NCBI GenBank assembly: GCA_963767635.1
Contig: CAVYEM010000003.1
Coordinates: forward strand, 310,001 to 374,000
DNA from: CAVYEM01 sp963767635
GTDB taxonomy: Bacteria > Vulcanimicrobiota > Vulcanimicrobiia > Vulcanimicrobiales > Vulcanimicrobiaceae
Length of the DNA stretch: 64,000 nt
Direction: 5' to 3'
Part shown: one piece after another, positions 9,107 through 16,776 of the stretch
Layout of the letters: each line of letters starts with the position of its first letter
Position numbering within the stretch: the first letter of the stretch is position 1
Translations under genes and position numbers: made by a program
The notes under the pieces: model-generated
Told to the model about the DNA's origin: nothing
The model's input: only the letters and a program-made list of their open reading frames with translations
The model's database searches: none

Positions 9107-9609
9107 GCGACACGGCCCCCGCCTGGGACGGCATCTCGGGCACCGCGGGCGGCCCACAATTCGGGAAGGCGCTTGCGGCGTTCGCTCGCGAGCGGGACGT
9201 CGACGACGAAACGCTGGCGCGGTCGTGCGGCCTGACCCTGGACGAACTTCAAGAGATCTTTTTGGGAACGCGCCGCGTGGGGGTGAGCGGGCTGGCGCGC
9301 TTAGCGCAAGCGCTGCGCGCAAAAGCCATCGAATTCATGCAGCGGTCCGCGATACTCTCGCTGGACGTGTACGCGATGGGTTTGGATCCGCTGTACTTTT
9401 TGCCGAAGGGTCCGATCCGGTACGAGGCCCGGATCTACATGCGTGAGATCAATCCCCGGCATCAAGTTCCCGAGGCCGACATGACCAAGCGCAACGCCGC
9501 GCTCAAGGCCGTCATGGAAGACGCGATCCTCGACGAGTTGGGCAAAATCGAGATCGAAATGGCCTACTTGCTCCGCACCGCCGTCCAAATGACCGGCGGG
9601 GCGCTCTGA
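9103..9609 (+). CDS. Hypothetical protein with HTH-like N-terminus
   Basis: 168 residues from a GTG that overlaps the Rieske stop (GTGA). Residues about 20-65 (ALAAFARERDVDDETLARSC followed by GLTLDELQEIFLG) resemble an XRE-type helix-turn-helix. The C-terminal 100 residues are charged and helical (ADMTKRNAALKAVMEDAILDE) with no known family that I recognise. It might regulate the SDR/Rieske pair, but no operator is visible. Confidence 0.6.
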   Translation: MSDTAPAWDGISGTAGGPQFGKALAAFARERDVDDETLARSCGLTLDELQEIFLGTRRVGVSGLARLAQALRAKAIEFMQRSAILSLDVYAMGLDPLYFLPKGPIRYEARIYMREINPRHQVPEADMTKRNAALKAVMEDAILDELGKIEIEMAYLLRTAVQMTGGAL

Positions 9610-9667
9610 CTCGCTCCGGAGCGCCGAACGCGAGGGAGGCTCAGATGGGCGCGAGAATCGGAACTCC

Positions 9668-10232
9668 ATGCAATTAGTCGAAGGGAAACGCATTGCCGCC
9701 CTGGTCGGCGACGGGTTCGAAGAATCCGAACTCACTGAGCCGCGGCGCGCGCTTGAAGATGCCGGCGCGATCGTGACGATCGTCGGGATCGACGAGAAGT
9801 CGCGGCAGAAGATTCGCGGCAAGCGGGGGCTCGACGAGGGCGGCAGCGCGCGCGCCGAAGAGCTCGTCGCCGATTGTACGGCCGAAGATTTTGACGCGCT
9901 GCTCATTCCGGGCGGCACCTCGCCCGATCACATTCGCACGAATAAAGAAGTGCAGCGCTTCGTTCGCGAGTTCGATACGGCCAAGAAGCCGATGTTCGTA
10001 ATCTGTCACGGCCCCCAAGTGCTGATTTCGGCGCAGGTCGTCAGAGGCCGGCAGACTCACCGGCGCCCATCCGATAGCGGACGACATTCGCAATGCGGGC
10101 GGTCTATATCGCGACCAGTCGGTAGTGCAGGACAGCAACTGGGTTACCTCGCGTAATCCCGACGATCTGCCGCACTTCAACCGCGCCATTCTGGAAAAGC
10201 TCGCCGCGGCGGTTCCGGCGCCCATGGTGTGA
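9668..10232 (+). CDS. DJ-1/PfpI-family protein, frameshifted
   Basis: A class I glutamine-amidotransferase-like protein of the PfpI/YhbO type (protease, deglycase or chaperone in different members). Visible are GDGFEESELTEPRRAL, the IPGGTSPDHIR segment and the nucleophile elbow VICHGPQVL with the catalytic Cys-His. Immediately after, at about 10045-10053, one extra base moves the frame; the other frame continues as RLTGAHPIADDIRNAGG, then NWVTSRNPDDLPHFNR, as in the family, to a TGA at 10230-10232. The last 56 bp run antisense to the 3' end of the next gene. Confidence 0.82.
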
Positions 10233-10812
10233 CCGGATCGTATCGCGCCAGCGCCTCACCGTATTGACGCAGCGCGATAAATCCGCTCAAGCTGCAGAAA
10301 AACAGCGCGGCTGCGGGCCACGCCGCGAGCGCAAAAGCCGCCGCAGGGAGGCTGCAGGCCAAAGCGGCGTATAAAACGCGGGCCGAACCGCTGCGCACGG
10401 TGGCCGACATGGCCACGAGCGCCGCTGCATTGCACGCGCAGACCGACAATGCGACGGCCGTTGCCTGCGGCCGAGCGTAGAACGCCGTGACGCTCCAGTA
10501 CGCGGCCAGTGCTGTGTTTACGACGATGCAAGGAACGAGCGCCGTCGCGCGTGCGAGTTCGCGCCCGTACAACGGCGCGCTTTGCTCGCAGAGTTCCAAT
10601 TCGCGATAGCGCCCGCAGCCGCGCTGCAGCAGCGAAATGACTACGGCAGTAAGCGTTCCGAACACCAACGCGCCGGCTAGCCGCGCCGCCGCGTCGTCAT
10701 AGCGTTGCAGATATGCCAGCAATGCGCACGCCGCCGCCGCGAGCACGGCGCTTCGAATTTCTTTGCGCATGCGGGTCGTAACGATGGCGATCGTCGCCGC
10801 GCCGCGCAGCAC
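10177..10812 (-). CDS. Polytopic membrane protein, possible ABC permease partner
   Basis: 211 residues with about five or six hydrophobic segments (for example ALVFGTLTAVVISLLQ and ALVPCIVVNTALAAYWSVTAFYA). It resembles ABC-2-type permeases only in overall pattern; no family motif is clear. GTG 10812 begins one base after the stop of the degenerate ABC ATPase gene, so the two are almost certainly co-transcribed and probably act together. Its 3' end overlaps the convergent DJ-1/PfpI gene. Confidence 0.55.
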   Translation of the reverse strand: MLRGAATIAIVTTRMRKEIRSAVLAAAACALLAYLQRYDDAAARLAGALVFGTLTAVVISLLQRGCGRYRELELCEQSAPLYGRELARATALVPCIVVNTALAAYWSVTAFYARPQATAVALSVCACNAAALVAMSATVRSGSARVLYAALACSLPAAAFALAAWPAAALFFCSLSGFIALRQYGEALARYDPVTPWAPEPPRRAFPEWRG

Positions 10813-10813
10813 G

Positions 10814-11377
10814 CTAAGTCAAGACCTGCGCGAGAGCGACGAAGCGCTGTGCGTCGCGCTGCGAGGTATGGGTCGAAAACACCGCGCAGTCCCCGGCGGC
10901 AACGTGAATCTGTGCGGCGTATGCCGTTTGCGGGCGGTCCAGCACCAGCAGCCGCGGATGACCGAGCAGCGCACCGATCAGTGGGTAGGCGAAGGCTTCG
11001 TGAACGCCCGCAAGCTGCTCGAGCAGTATGCGAGCCTGCACGGCGCTTTGCGCGCGCGAGAGCCCCCAGAGCGCCGCGCGATACTCGACGTATCGCGCGA
11101 AGGATGTAAATTCGTGCGGAACGGCTTCGTGCGGGACGTATGCCGCGATGCGTTTGACTTGTGCGGGCTGTATGCGGGGATCGAAGGCGCCGATGAAGAC
11201 GTTCCCAGCGCTTGCGCGCACGATGCCGGCGGCCATCATTGCCAGCACGGAGGCGCCCCGTTCGGTCGCGCACGCGTACGCGAGGCGTTCGGCCTCTTCC
11301 ACTTTTAGCGTAGTCGGCGGGAGAAAGCGGTGCGCTCGCGTTTCAAACGCGGCCTCCCGCATATCGAGGATCGCCAT
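10814..11377 (-). CDS. Degenerate ABC-type ATPase homologue
   Basis: 187 residues laid out like an ABC ATPase. A strand-loop-helix that should hold Walker A reads ACATERGASVLAMMAAGI, with no GxxGxGK[ST]. Then come AGNVFIGAFDPR, a Q-loop-like region (AAYVPHEAVPHEFT), a poor signature region, a Walker B-like LLVLDRP, and a switch-like STHTS. The nucleotide-binding lysine and the LSGGQ signature are absent, so ATP hydrolysis is doubtful. It sits 9 bp after the NAPRT gene and 1 bp before a membrane-protein gene. A regulatory or vestigial subunit is possible. Confidence 0.5.
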   Translation of the reverse strand: MAILDMREAAFETRAHRFLPPTTLKVEEAERLAYACATERGASVLAMMAAGIVRASAGNVFIGAFDPRIQPAQVKRIAAYVPHEAVPHEFTSFARYVEYRAALWGLSRAQSAVQARILLEQLAGVHEAFAYPLIGALLGHPRLLVLDRPQTAYAAQIHVAAGDCAVFSTHTSQRDAQRFVALAQVLT

Positions 11378-11386
11378 TCTAGCCCT

Positions 11387-12469
11387 TTAATACTCGTGCG
11401 GCACGAGCTGCAGGCGCGGATTGGGCCGCTCGGGACGCCCGACCTTGTGGCACGCCTGCCAGGCGCTGTCGACCGCGATTTGCACGATGTCCGCGGTAAA
11501 GTCGAATTTGCCGGAACCCTCGAAAAAGGCGCTTCCGACGGCGTACGCGTCGACGGGAACACGGTCGCGTTCGAACTCTCGGATGCGCTGCGCATTGAAG
11601 CCGCCGCTCGCGACGATGCGGACACTCCCGAAGCCTTCGTCGTCGAGCGCGCGACGAACGTTGAAAACGAGCTGGGGAATGACGCCGGTCGGTTTGAACG
11701 TGCCCATCATCTTCCATATCGATCGATCGACGAGTGTCCCCGACGTGTCCAGCCGGACGCCCCAGAGCCGATTTCCGAGCGCGTGCGCCACTGCCAGGCT
11801 GGTGGCCACGCAATCGTTCTCGAAATCGACCAGCGCGATGACGTTGACGCTCTGGTCCGCGTACTGCGCGAATTTCTTGGTAGCAAGCACCGTGTCGCCG
11901 CCATAGGCGGCGATGAGCGCGTGCGGGACCGTTCCCATGCCGCGCGCCCCCCACCATTCGGCGTTCGCATCCGTTGAAACGCCCAGCGCACCGGAAATGT
12001 AGGCGGCGTAACCGTCGCCCGTCTGCACCAAATGGTGATCGAATCGTGCCGGAAAAAACAGCACCTGCTTGCCGCCGGCCGCATCGACGATCTCGCGCGC
12101 ATTACTCGCGATGCGCGTGCGCCGGGTGAGCACGCCCAGATACGGCGTTTCCAGATGTGCGAACAGCGCGTAGTCGCCCTCGATCGTCATCACCGTCTCG
12201 TAAGGCTCCACTCGGTCGCCGTCGTACAGCGCGTGAACGCGCAATGCATCCCAATCGCCCGAGCACAGGCGCAGGATCGCGAGCGCTTCATCCATCCCGC
12301 AGAGCACGGCATCGTTGCGCGTAAACACCTGCATGCGCACGACGGGATGATAGTCGTCGCGTTCCAAAATCCGCCGAGCGCGATTGAAATAGGTGTCGGA
12401 GTAATATCCCTCGCGCATCTTTTCGACCGGCAAATTAAAGGTCTGCGGGGGAAGCCGGAACTTGACCAC
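11387..12469 (-). CDS. pncB: Nicotinate phosphoribosyltransferase
   Basis: 360 residues of the type II phosphoribosyltransferase family. It converts nicotinate and PRPP to nicotinate mononucleotide in NAD salvage. Seen are the N-terminal YYSDTYFNRAR (substrate-handling region), LTRRTRIASNAREIV, FFPARFDHHL, GVRLDTSG and the phosphate-binding IVASGGFNAQRI. It is shorter than the roughly 400-residue E. coli enzyme, closer to archaeal-type NAPRTs. It leads the operon with the degenerate ABC genes and is divergent from polX (78-bp gap). Confidence 0.88.
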   Translation of the reverse strand: MVKFRLPPQTFNLPVEKMREGYYSDTYFNRARRILERDDYHPVVRMQVFTRNDAVLCGMDEALAILRLCSGDWDALRVHALYDGDRVEPYETVMTIEGDYALFAHLETPYLGVLTRRTRIASNAREIVDAAGGKQVLFFPARFDHHLVQTGDGYAAYISGALGVSTDANAEWWGARGMGTVPHALIAAYGGDTVLATKKFAQYADQSVNVIALVDFENDCVATSLAVAHALGNRLWGVRLDTSGTLVDRSIWKMMGTFKPTGVIPQLVFNVRRALDDEGFGSVRIVASGGFNAQRIREFERDRVPVDAYAVGSAFFEGSGKFDFTADIVQIAVDSAWQACHKVGRPERPNPRLQLVPHEY

Positions 12470-12547
12470 GCGCTAGTATAGTACGAGAGCAGCTGCGGCG
12501 CCTGTTCCTTTCAGGAGCCGGAAGCCGTCTTCGCGAAGCGTTCGGGG

Positions 12548-14275
12548 ATGCCTAGCAACGCCGAAATCGCGCAAACGCTCATGCAAATTCGCACCCTCAT
12601 GGAATTGTCGGGCGAATCGTTCTACAAGTTCATGGCGTACGAGCGTGCCGCTTCGGCGATAGAGAACGCGCCGCCGGTCGGCGATCTGGCTGCGGCCGGC
12701 AATCTGACCTCGCTGCCGGGCGTTGGAAAATCGCTGGCAGCGACGATTGAGGAGATCGTGCGCACCGGAACGTGCGGGCATCTCGAGGTCCTCACCCAGA
12801 GATATCCGGCGACGATCTTCGAACTGCTCGCCGTTTCCGGCGTCGGAATAAAAACGGCGGCGCTGCTGTTCGACCAATTCGGCATCGGATCGCTTGCCGA
12901 TCTGGAGAAGGCAATCGACGCGGGTGTGCTCGATGGCGCGCCCCGGATGGGCCGCAAAACGATCGACAACATCCGGCGCGGCATCCTGGCGCATCGTGGG
13001 CGATCGCGGCGCACGCCGCTGGCGCACGCGCTTGCCGCGGCGCGCGACGCGATGGGGTATTTGCAAAGCGGTCCTCCGCTGCGCCGTCTCTGTTTTGCGG
13101 GGAGCGTTCGTCGCGCGGAAGCGAGCGTCGGCGACGTCGATATCGTATGCACTTGCGAACAAGCCGCGCAGGTGATCGATCACTTCGTCAAATGGGAGCG
13201 GGCGCACGCGGTTCTGGCGGAAGGGCCGACGAAGGCCGCCATCTGGTTACAGAGCGGGCTGCAGATCGATCTGCGCGTTCTGCCGGATCATCTGTACGGC
13301 AACCTCTTGCAGCATTTCACCGGGAGCCGCGAGCACAACATTCAATTCCGCGAATATGCCGTTCGCAAGGGGTTGCGGGTGAGCGAAAACGGCATTCTGA
13401 ATCTACAGACCGGCGACGTGCTGACGTGCAGCGATGAAGCGCAGGTTTATGCCGCGCTGGGGATGCAGTACATTCCGCCGGAGCTGCGCAGCGGAATGGG
13501 CGAGATCGATCTGGCCTTGCGCGGCGAGCTGCCGGAGCTCATCGAAATCGGCGACGTGCGCGGCGACTTCCACATGCATTGCACGTGGAGCGACGGAAAT
13601 CAGCCGCTCGAAGAAATGATCGCGGCTGCTGCAGGCCGCGGATACGAATATCATTCGATCTCGGATCACTCTTGGGGACGCGGTCCAAAGTTCGGGCTCT
13701 CCCCGCAGCAGCTGCGCGATCAGCGCGAGCGCGTTCGCGCCATCGGCGACCGGTTCGGGGTCAGAACGCTTTGCAGCAGCGAGGTCGACATTCTGCCCGA
13801 CGGATCGATGGACTATCCCGACGAATTGCTGGCCGAGCTCGACATCGTCGTGGGAAGCGTGCACTCGGCCTTCAATCTCTCGCGCGAGGAGATGACGCGA
13901 CGATTGATTCGGGCGTGCGAGAATCGCTTCGTTTCCATCATCGGCCACCCCACGGGCCGCATGCTGCAAGGGTTTCCCGGTTACGAGTTCGATTACGATG
14001 CCGTCTTCGCGGCTGCAGCACGCACCGGGACGGCGCTCGAAATCGACGGACAGGCGTTGCGCCTGGATTTGCCGTCCGCACTCGCAACGCGTGCGAAGGC
14101 GTTCGACGTCGTCTTTACCGTCGACAGCGACGCGCACGACGTCTCCCAATTGCCCAATGTGGAATTAGCGGTCGGGCAAGCCCGCCGCGCGGGCCTCACA
14201 CGCGGCGACGTGCTCAATGCGCGCTCCCTGGAGGGGGTGCTGGAATTCGTTCGCCGCAAACGCAAGGCTGCGTGA
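12548..14275 (+). CDS. polX: DNA polymerase X family protein with PHP domain
   Basis: 575 residues. The N-terminal 8-kDa-like region carries helix-hairpin-helix elements (SLPGVGKSLA, VSGVGIKTA). The nucleotidyltransferase core shows GSVRRAEASVGDVDIV, with Asp residues for metal binding. The C-terminal PHP domain (from about residue 340) has DFHMHCTWSDG, ISDHSWG, SSEVDI, IIGHPTGR and DSDAH, all metal-ligand motifs. Bacterial PolX fills short gaps in base excision repair; the PHP domain gives 3'-5' exonuclease and AP-endonuclease activity. The stop overlaps the next gene by four bases (GTGA). Confidence 0.95.
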   Translation: MPSNAEIAQTLMQIRTLMELSGESFYKFMAYERAASAIENAPPVGDLAAAGNLTSLPGVGKSLAATIEEIVRTGTCGHLEVLTQRYPATIFELLAVSGVGIKTAALLFDQFGIGSLADLEKAIDAGVLDGAPRMGRKTIDNIRRGILAHRGRSRRTPLAHALAAARDAMGYLQSGPPLRRLCFAGSVRRAEASVGDVDIVCTCEQAAQVIDHFVKWERAHAVLAEGPTKAAIWLQSGLQIDLRVLPDHLYGNLLQHFTGSREHNIQFREYAVRKGLRVSENGILNLQTGDVLTCSDEAQVYAALGMQYIPPELRSGMGEIDLALRGELPELIEIGDVRGDFHMHCTWSDGNQPLEEMIAAAAGRGYEYHSISDHSWGRGPKFGLSPQQLRDQRERVRAIGDRFGVRTLCSSEVDILPDGSMDYPDELLAELDIVVGSVHSAFNLSREEMTRRLIRACENRFVSIIGHPTGRMLQGFPGYEFDYDAVFAAAARTGTALEIDGQALRLDLPSALATRAKAFDVVFTVDSDAHDVSQLPNVELAVGQARRAGLTRGDVLNARSLEGVLEFVRRKRKAA

Positions 14276-15039
14276 ACGCGTCCATTGCGGCTGCCCGTGT
14301 GAGCGGAAGCGGCGGACCGGCCGTGCTCTTCGTACACGGCGTAGGCTCGACGGCGGCAATTTGGGATTACCAATTGGAAGCGCTCGGCCAGGCTTATCGC
14401 GGCTTTGCCGTTGAATTGCGCGGCAACGGGATGTCGAGTGCGCGCGTGCCGCCCGAGCGGATCACGCGTGCGGGGTTTGTGGACGACGTGCTCGCGGTGG
14501 CGGACGCCGCGAACGAGCAGCAATTTCACTTCGTGGGCTGCAGTTTGGGGGGCGTGGTCGGCTTCGAACTATGGAAGCGCGCCGCTTTGCGCGTGCGCTC
14601 GTTTACGTTCGTCGGCAGCTTCGCATGGTACCCGAACGGTGCGGCCTACGCGCAGAGCGTCATCGCGGACGTTACGCGGGCGGGTTCGATGGAGAACTTC
14701 GCGCGCGAGCGCGCGCAAAAACTGGCGATGCCGCCCGGCAGACGCGCCGATGAAACGATCGCGCAAATGGCCGTCAAGTCCGTGGAAGCGTACGTTGCTG
14801 CCACTCGCGCGACGTGGACCGGCGACTATCGTGAAACGCTCGGGGGCATCACCGTGCCGGCCTTGGTCGTCTGCGGCGACAGGGACTCCGTGGCTCCGCC
14901 GCAATTCTCGCGCGAGATTGCGCAAAACATTCCCGGCGCGCGCTTGGAGATTTTATCGGATGCCGGGCACGTTGCCAACGCCGATGCGCCGCAGCGCTTT
15001 AACGAACTGCTGCGCGAGTTTCTGAAGAGCGCGCTATGA
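14272..15039 (+). CDS. Alpha/beta-fold hydrolase
   Basis: 255 residues from a GTG that overlaps the polX stop. Oxyanion-hole region LFVHGVGSTAAIWDYQ, nucleophile elbow VGCSLGGVVG (Ser in G-C-S-L-G), acid Asp in VVCGDRDSVAP, and His in SDAGHVANADAP complete a catalytic triad. The family includes esterases and 3-oxoadipate enol-lactonases; the substrate cannot be told. A longer in-frame ORF runs back to 13579 but lies inside polX and is not coding. Confidence 0.9.
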   Translation: MNASIAAARVSGSGGPAVLFVHGVGSTAAIWDYQLEALGQAYRGFAVELRGNGMSSARVPPERITRAGFVDDVLAVADAANEQQFHFVGCSLGGVVGFELWKRAALRVRSFTFVGSFAWYPNGAAYAQSVIADVTRAGSMENFARERAQKLAMPPGRRADETIAQMAVKSVEAYVAATRATWTGDYRETLGGITVPALVVCGDRDSVAPPQFSREIAQNIPGARLEILSDAGHVANADAPQRFNELLREFLKSAL

Positions 15040-15882
15040 GATTCGCTCGAATCCGGAATACACGTTGGCGCGCTCGCCACGCACGAATCCAACCAGCGTG
15101 ATGCCGAATGCCTGCGCGAGCTGCATTGCAAGACTGCTGGGAGCCGACACCGCGCACAGCACCGGGATCGCGGCCACCGCGCTTTTCTGTACGAGCTGGT
15201 AGCTTGCGCGACCGCTAACCAACAGCGCGCAGCCGCGCAGCGGCACGCGATCCTGCATGAGCGCCCAGCCGACAATCTTGTCCAAGGCGTTATGTCTGCC
15301 GACGTCCTCACGCAACGCCAGCAGCCTGCCCGAGCTGTCGAACAGCGCCGCTGCATGCAAGCCTCCCGTCGAGGCAAAGACGCGCTGCGCGTCGCGCATT
15401 TTTCTCGGGAGTCCGGCGACGAATCCCGCATCGAGCTGCAGATCGTCCTGGATCGGCGCAGCGCGCGTGCGCAGCGATTCTATGCTCGTTTTTCCGCAGA
15501 CGCCGCACGCGCTGCCGATCGTGAAATGGCGCTCGAAGCGCTCCATCGGCGGAAGCTGTGATGCCGCGAGCCTGAGCGTCACGATATTGTATCGCTGGGC
15601 TGAATCGATCTGCGCGTCGGTGCAGTACGCAATCGTCGCGATCTCCGCGCGCGATGCGACGATGCCTTCGCTCAGCGCGAAGCCCGCTGCAAGCTCGAAG
15701 TCGTGCCCCGGGGTTCGCATCGTGACCGCTAGGCTGGCCAGGCTTGCTCCGGCGGCCAAACGAATTTCGAGCGGTTCTTCCGTCGCCAGTTCATCGATGA
15801 CTTCGCGCCTGTCCGAGCCCTCCAACGCTAGGATGCGCGCCGGCGTCGTAAGACCGGGCCGAACGTATTCCAATGCGTCCAC
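15034..15882 (-). CDS. fdhD: Formate dehydrogenase accessory sulfurtransferase FdhD
   Basis: 282 residues. FdhD moves sulfur from the cysteine desulfurase IscS to the molybdenum cofactor so that formate dehydrogenase becomes active. Diagnostic are the sulfur-relay cysteines in SACGVCGK, then FASTGGLHAAALF, EDVGRHNALDKIVG and LLVSGRASYQLVQK. No formate dehydrogenase gene is in the window, but a mobA gene lies at 34647. It ends 6 bp inside the convergent hydrolase gene. Confidence 0.95.
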   Translation of the reverse strand: MDALEYVRPGLTTPARILALEGSDRREVIDELATEEPLEIRLAAGASLASLAVTMRTPGHDFELAAGFALSEGIVASRAEIATIAYCTDAQIDSAQRYNIVTLRLAASQLPPMERFERHFTIGSACGVCGKTSIESLRTRAAPIQDDLQLDAGFVAGLPRKMRDAQRVFASTGGLHAAALFDSSGRLLALREDVGRHNALDKIVGWALMQDRVPLRGCALLVSGRASYQLVQKSAVAAIPVLCAVSAPSSLAMQLAQAFGITLVGFVRGERANVYSGFERIS

Positions 15883-15886
15883 TCCG

Positions 15887-16063
15887 CTATTGCACCCGTT
15901 CGAACGTGCTGGCGGCGAGCGTGACGATCAATACGGCGGCATACGCGGGGGCGATCCACCCGTCGCCGGCGTGCCGAAACGTCAACGCCAACGCCACAGC
16001 GAGGGTAATGCCGATGGGCGTCACGCGCGAATTGCCGGCGATGAACTTGTAGATGCGATTCAC
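15887..16063 (-). CDS. Small membrane protein
   Basis: 58 residues from a GTG that overlaps the stop of the preceding gene by four bases. It has two hydrophobic segments (VTPIGITLAVALALTF and APAYAAVLIVTLAA) and no recognised domain. Coupling to the Ftr1-like permease gene suggests it is an accessory subunit of that transporter, but this is inference. Confidence 0.5.
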   Translation of the reverse strand: MNRIYKFIAGNSRVTPIGITLAVALALTFRHAGDGWIAPAYAAVLIVTLAASTFERVQ

Positions 16064-16776
16064 GCGCGCACCGGTGAACGGCGCCAGGCCGCGATCAGTG
16101 CGAAGGCGGCGAACACGTATATGACGACAATCCACGCCACCGTCGCTTCACCGGACCACCAGGGCACGCCGAGGCCCTCGCCGCTCCAAAACGTGCCGAA
16201 CGAAAGCAGCATGATGCCGACGACGAAAGCCATGGCGTTCTCGGGCACGCGCGAGAACGGATGGCGAAGAATTGCCGCAGCGATTGCGACGATGGCGCCG
16301 GCCACCAGCGCACCGGCTGCGGCAAAGACAAACGAGCCTGCGCGCGCCGTGGAAAACGTGATGACGATCACCGCGACTTCCAGTCCTTCGAGCAGCACGC
16401 CGTTGAACGCGGTTGCAAATGCGAAGCCCTCCTCGCGCCGGCGCAGCTCTTCGATCTCCGAATTGAACGCGGCGCGTTCATCCCGCATCGATTTGCGGCC
16501 GGCATACCGCCAAATCGCCTTGCGCAGCCACGTGTAGCCGAAGAAGGTCAGGAATAAGCCGATGCCGATCTGCAGCGCCGCGAGCGGCACGTAGAGCAGC
16601 AGCGCGGGACCCAAAATACCGGTCACCGCAACGAGCACCAGCAGCGCGTAGGCGGTTGCGCGCAGTGCCACGCGCCATCCAGCGGTGTACGCAACCGCCA
16701 GCACGATCGTCGCCGCTTCGACGAATTCGAGAAATGATGCCAGAAACGTCGTTCCGGCCGCGACCCAGGGACTCAT
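16060..16776 (-). CDS. Ftr1-like polytopic membrane protein
   Basis: 238 residues with about seven membrane helices. Two helices carry paired acidic residues (FLEFVEAATIVLAVAY near the N-terminus and LLEGLEVAVIVITF at about 129-142), similar to the REGLE-type motifs of Ftr1/EfeU iron permeases. A charged cytoplasmic loop (RRREEGFAF) lies between them. The ATG at 16776 overlaps the phosphoesterase stop (ATGA). It could move iron or another divalent metal; the substrate is inferred only. Confidence 0.6.
   Translation of the reverse strand: MSPWVAAGTTFLASFLEFVEAATIVLAVAYTAGWRVALRATAYALLVLVAVTGILGPALLLYVPLAALQIGIGLFLTFFGYTWLRKAIWRYAGRKSMRDERAAFNSEIEELRRREEGFAFATAFNGVLLEGLEVAVIVITFSTARAGSFVFAAAGALVAGAIVAIAAAILRHPFSRVPENAMAFVVGIMLLSFGTFWSGEGLGVPWWSGEATVAWIVVIYVFAAFALIAAWRRSPVRA

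Noticed and set aside
13579..14271. N-terminal extension of the alpha/beta hydrolase ORF
   Set aside because: It overlaps the PHP domain of PolX in another frame, and the GTGA overlap marks the true start at 14272.
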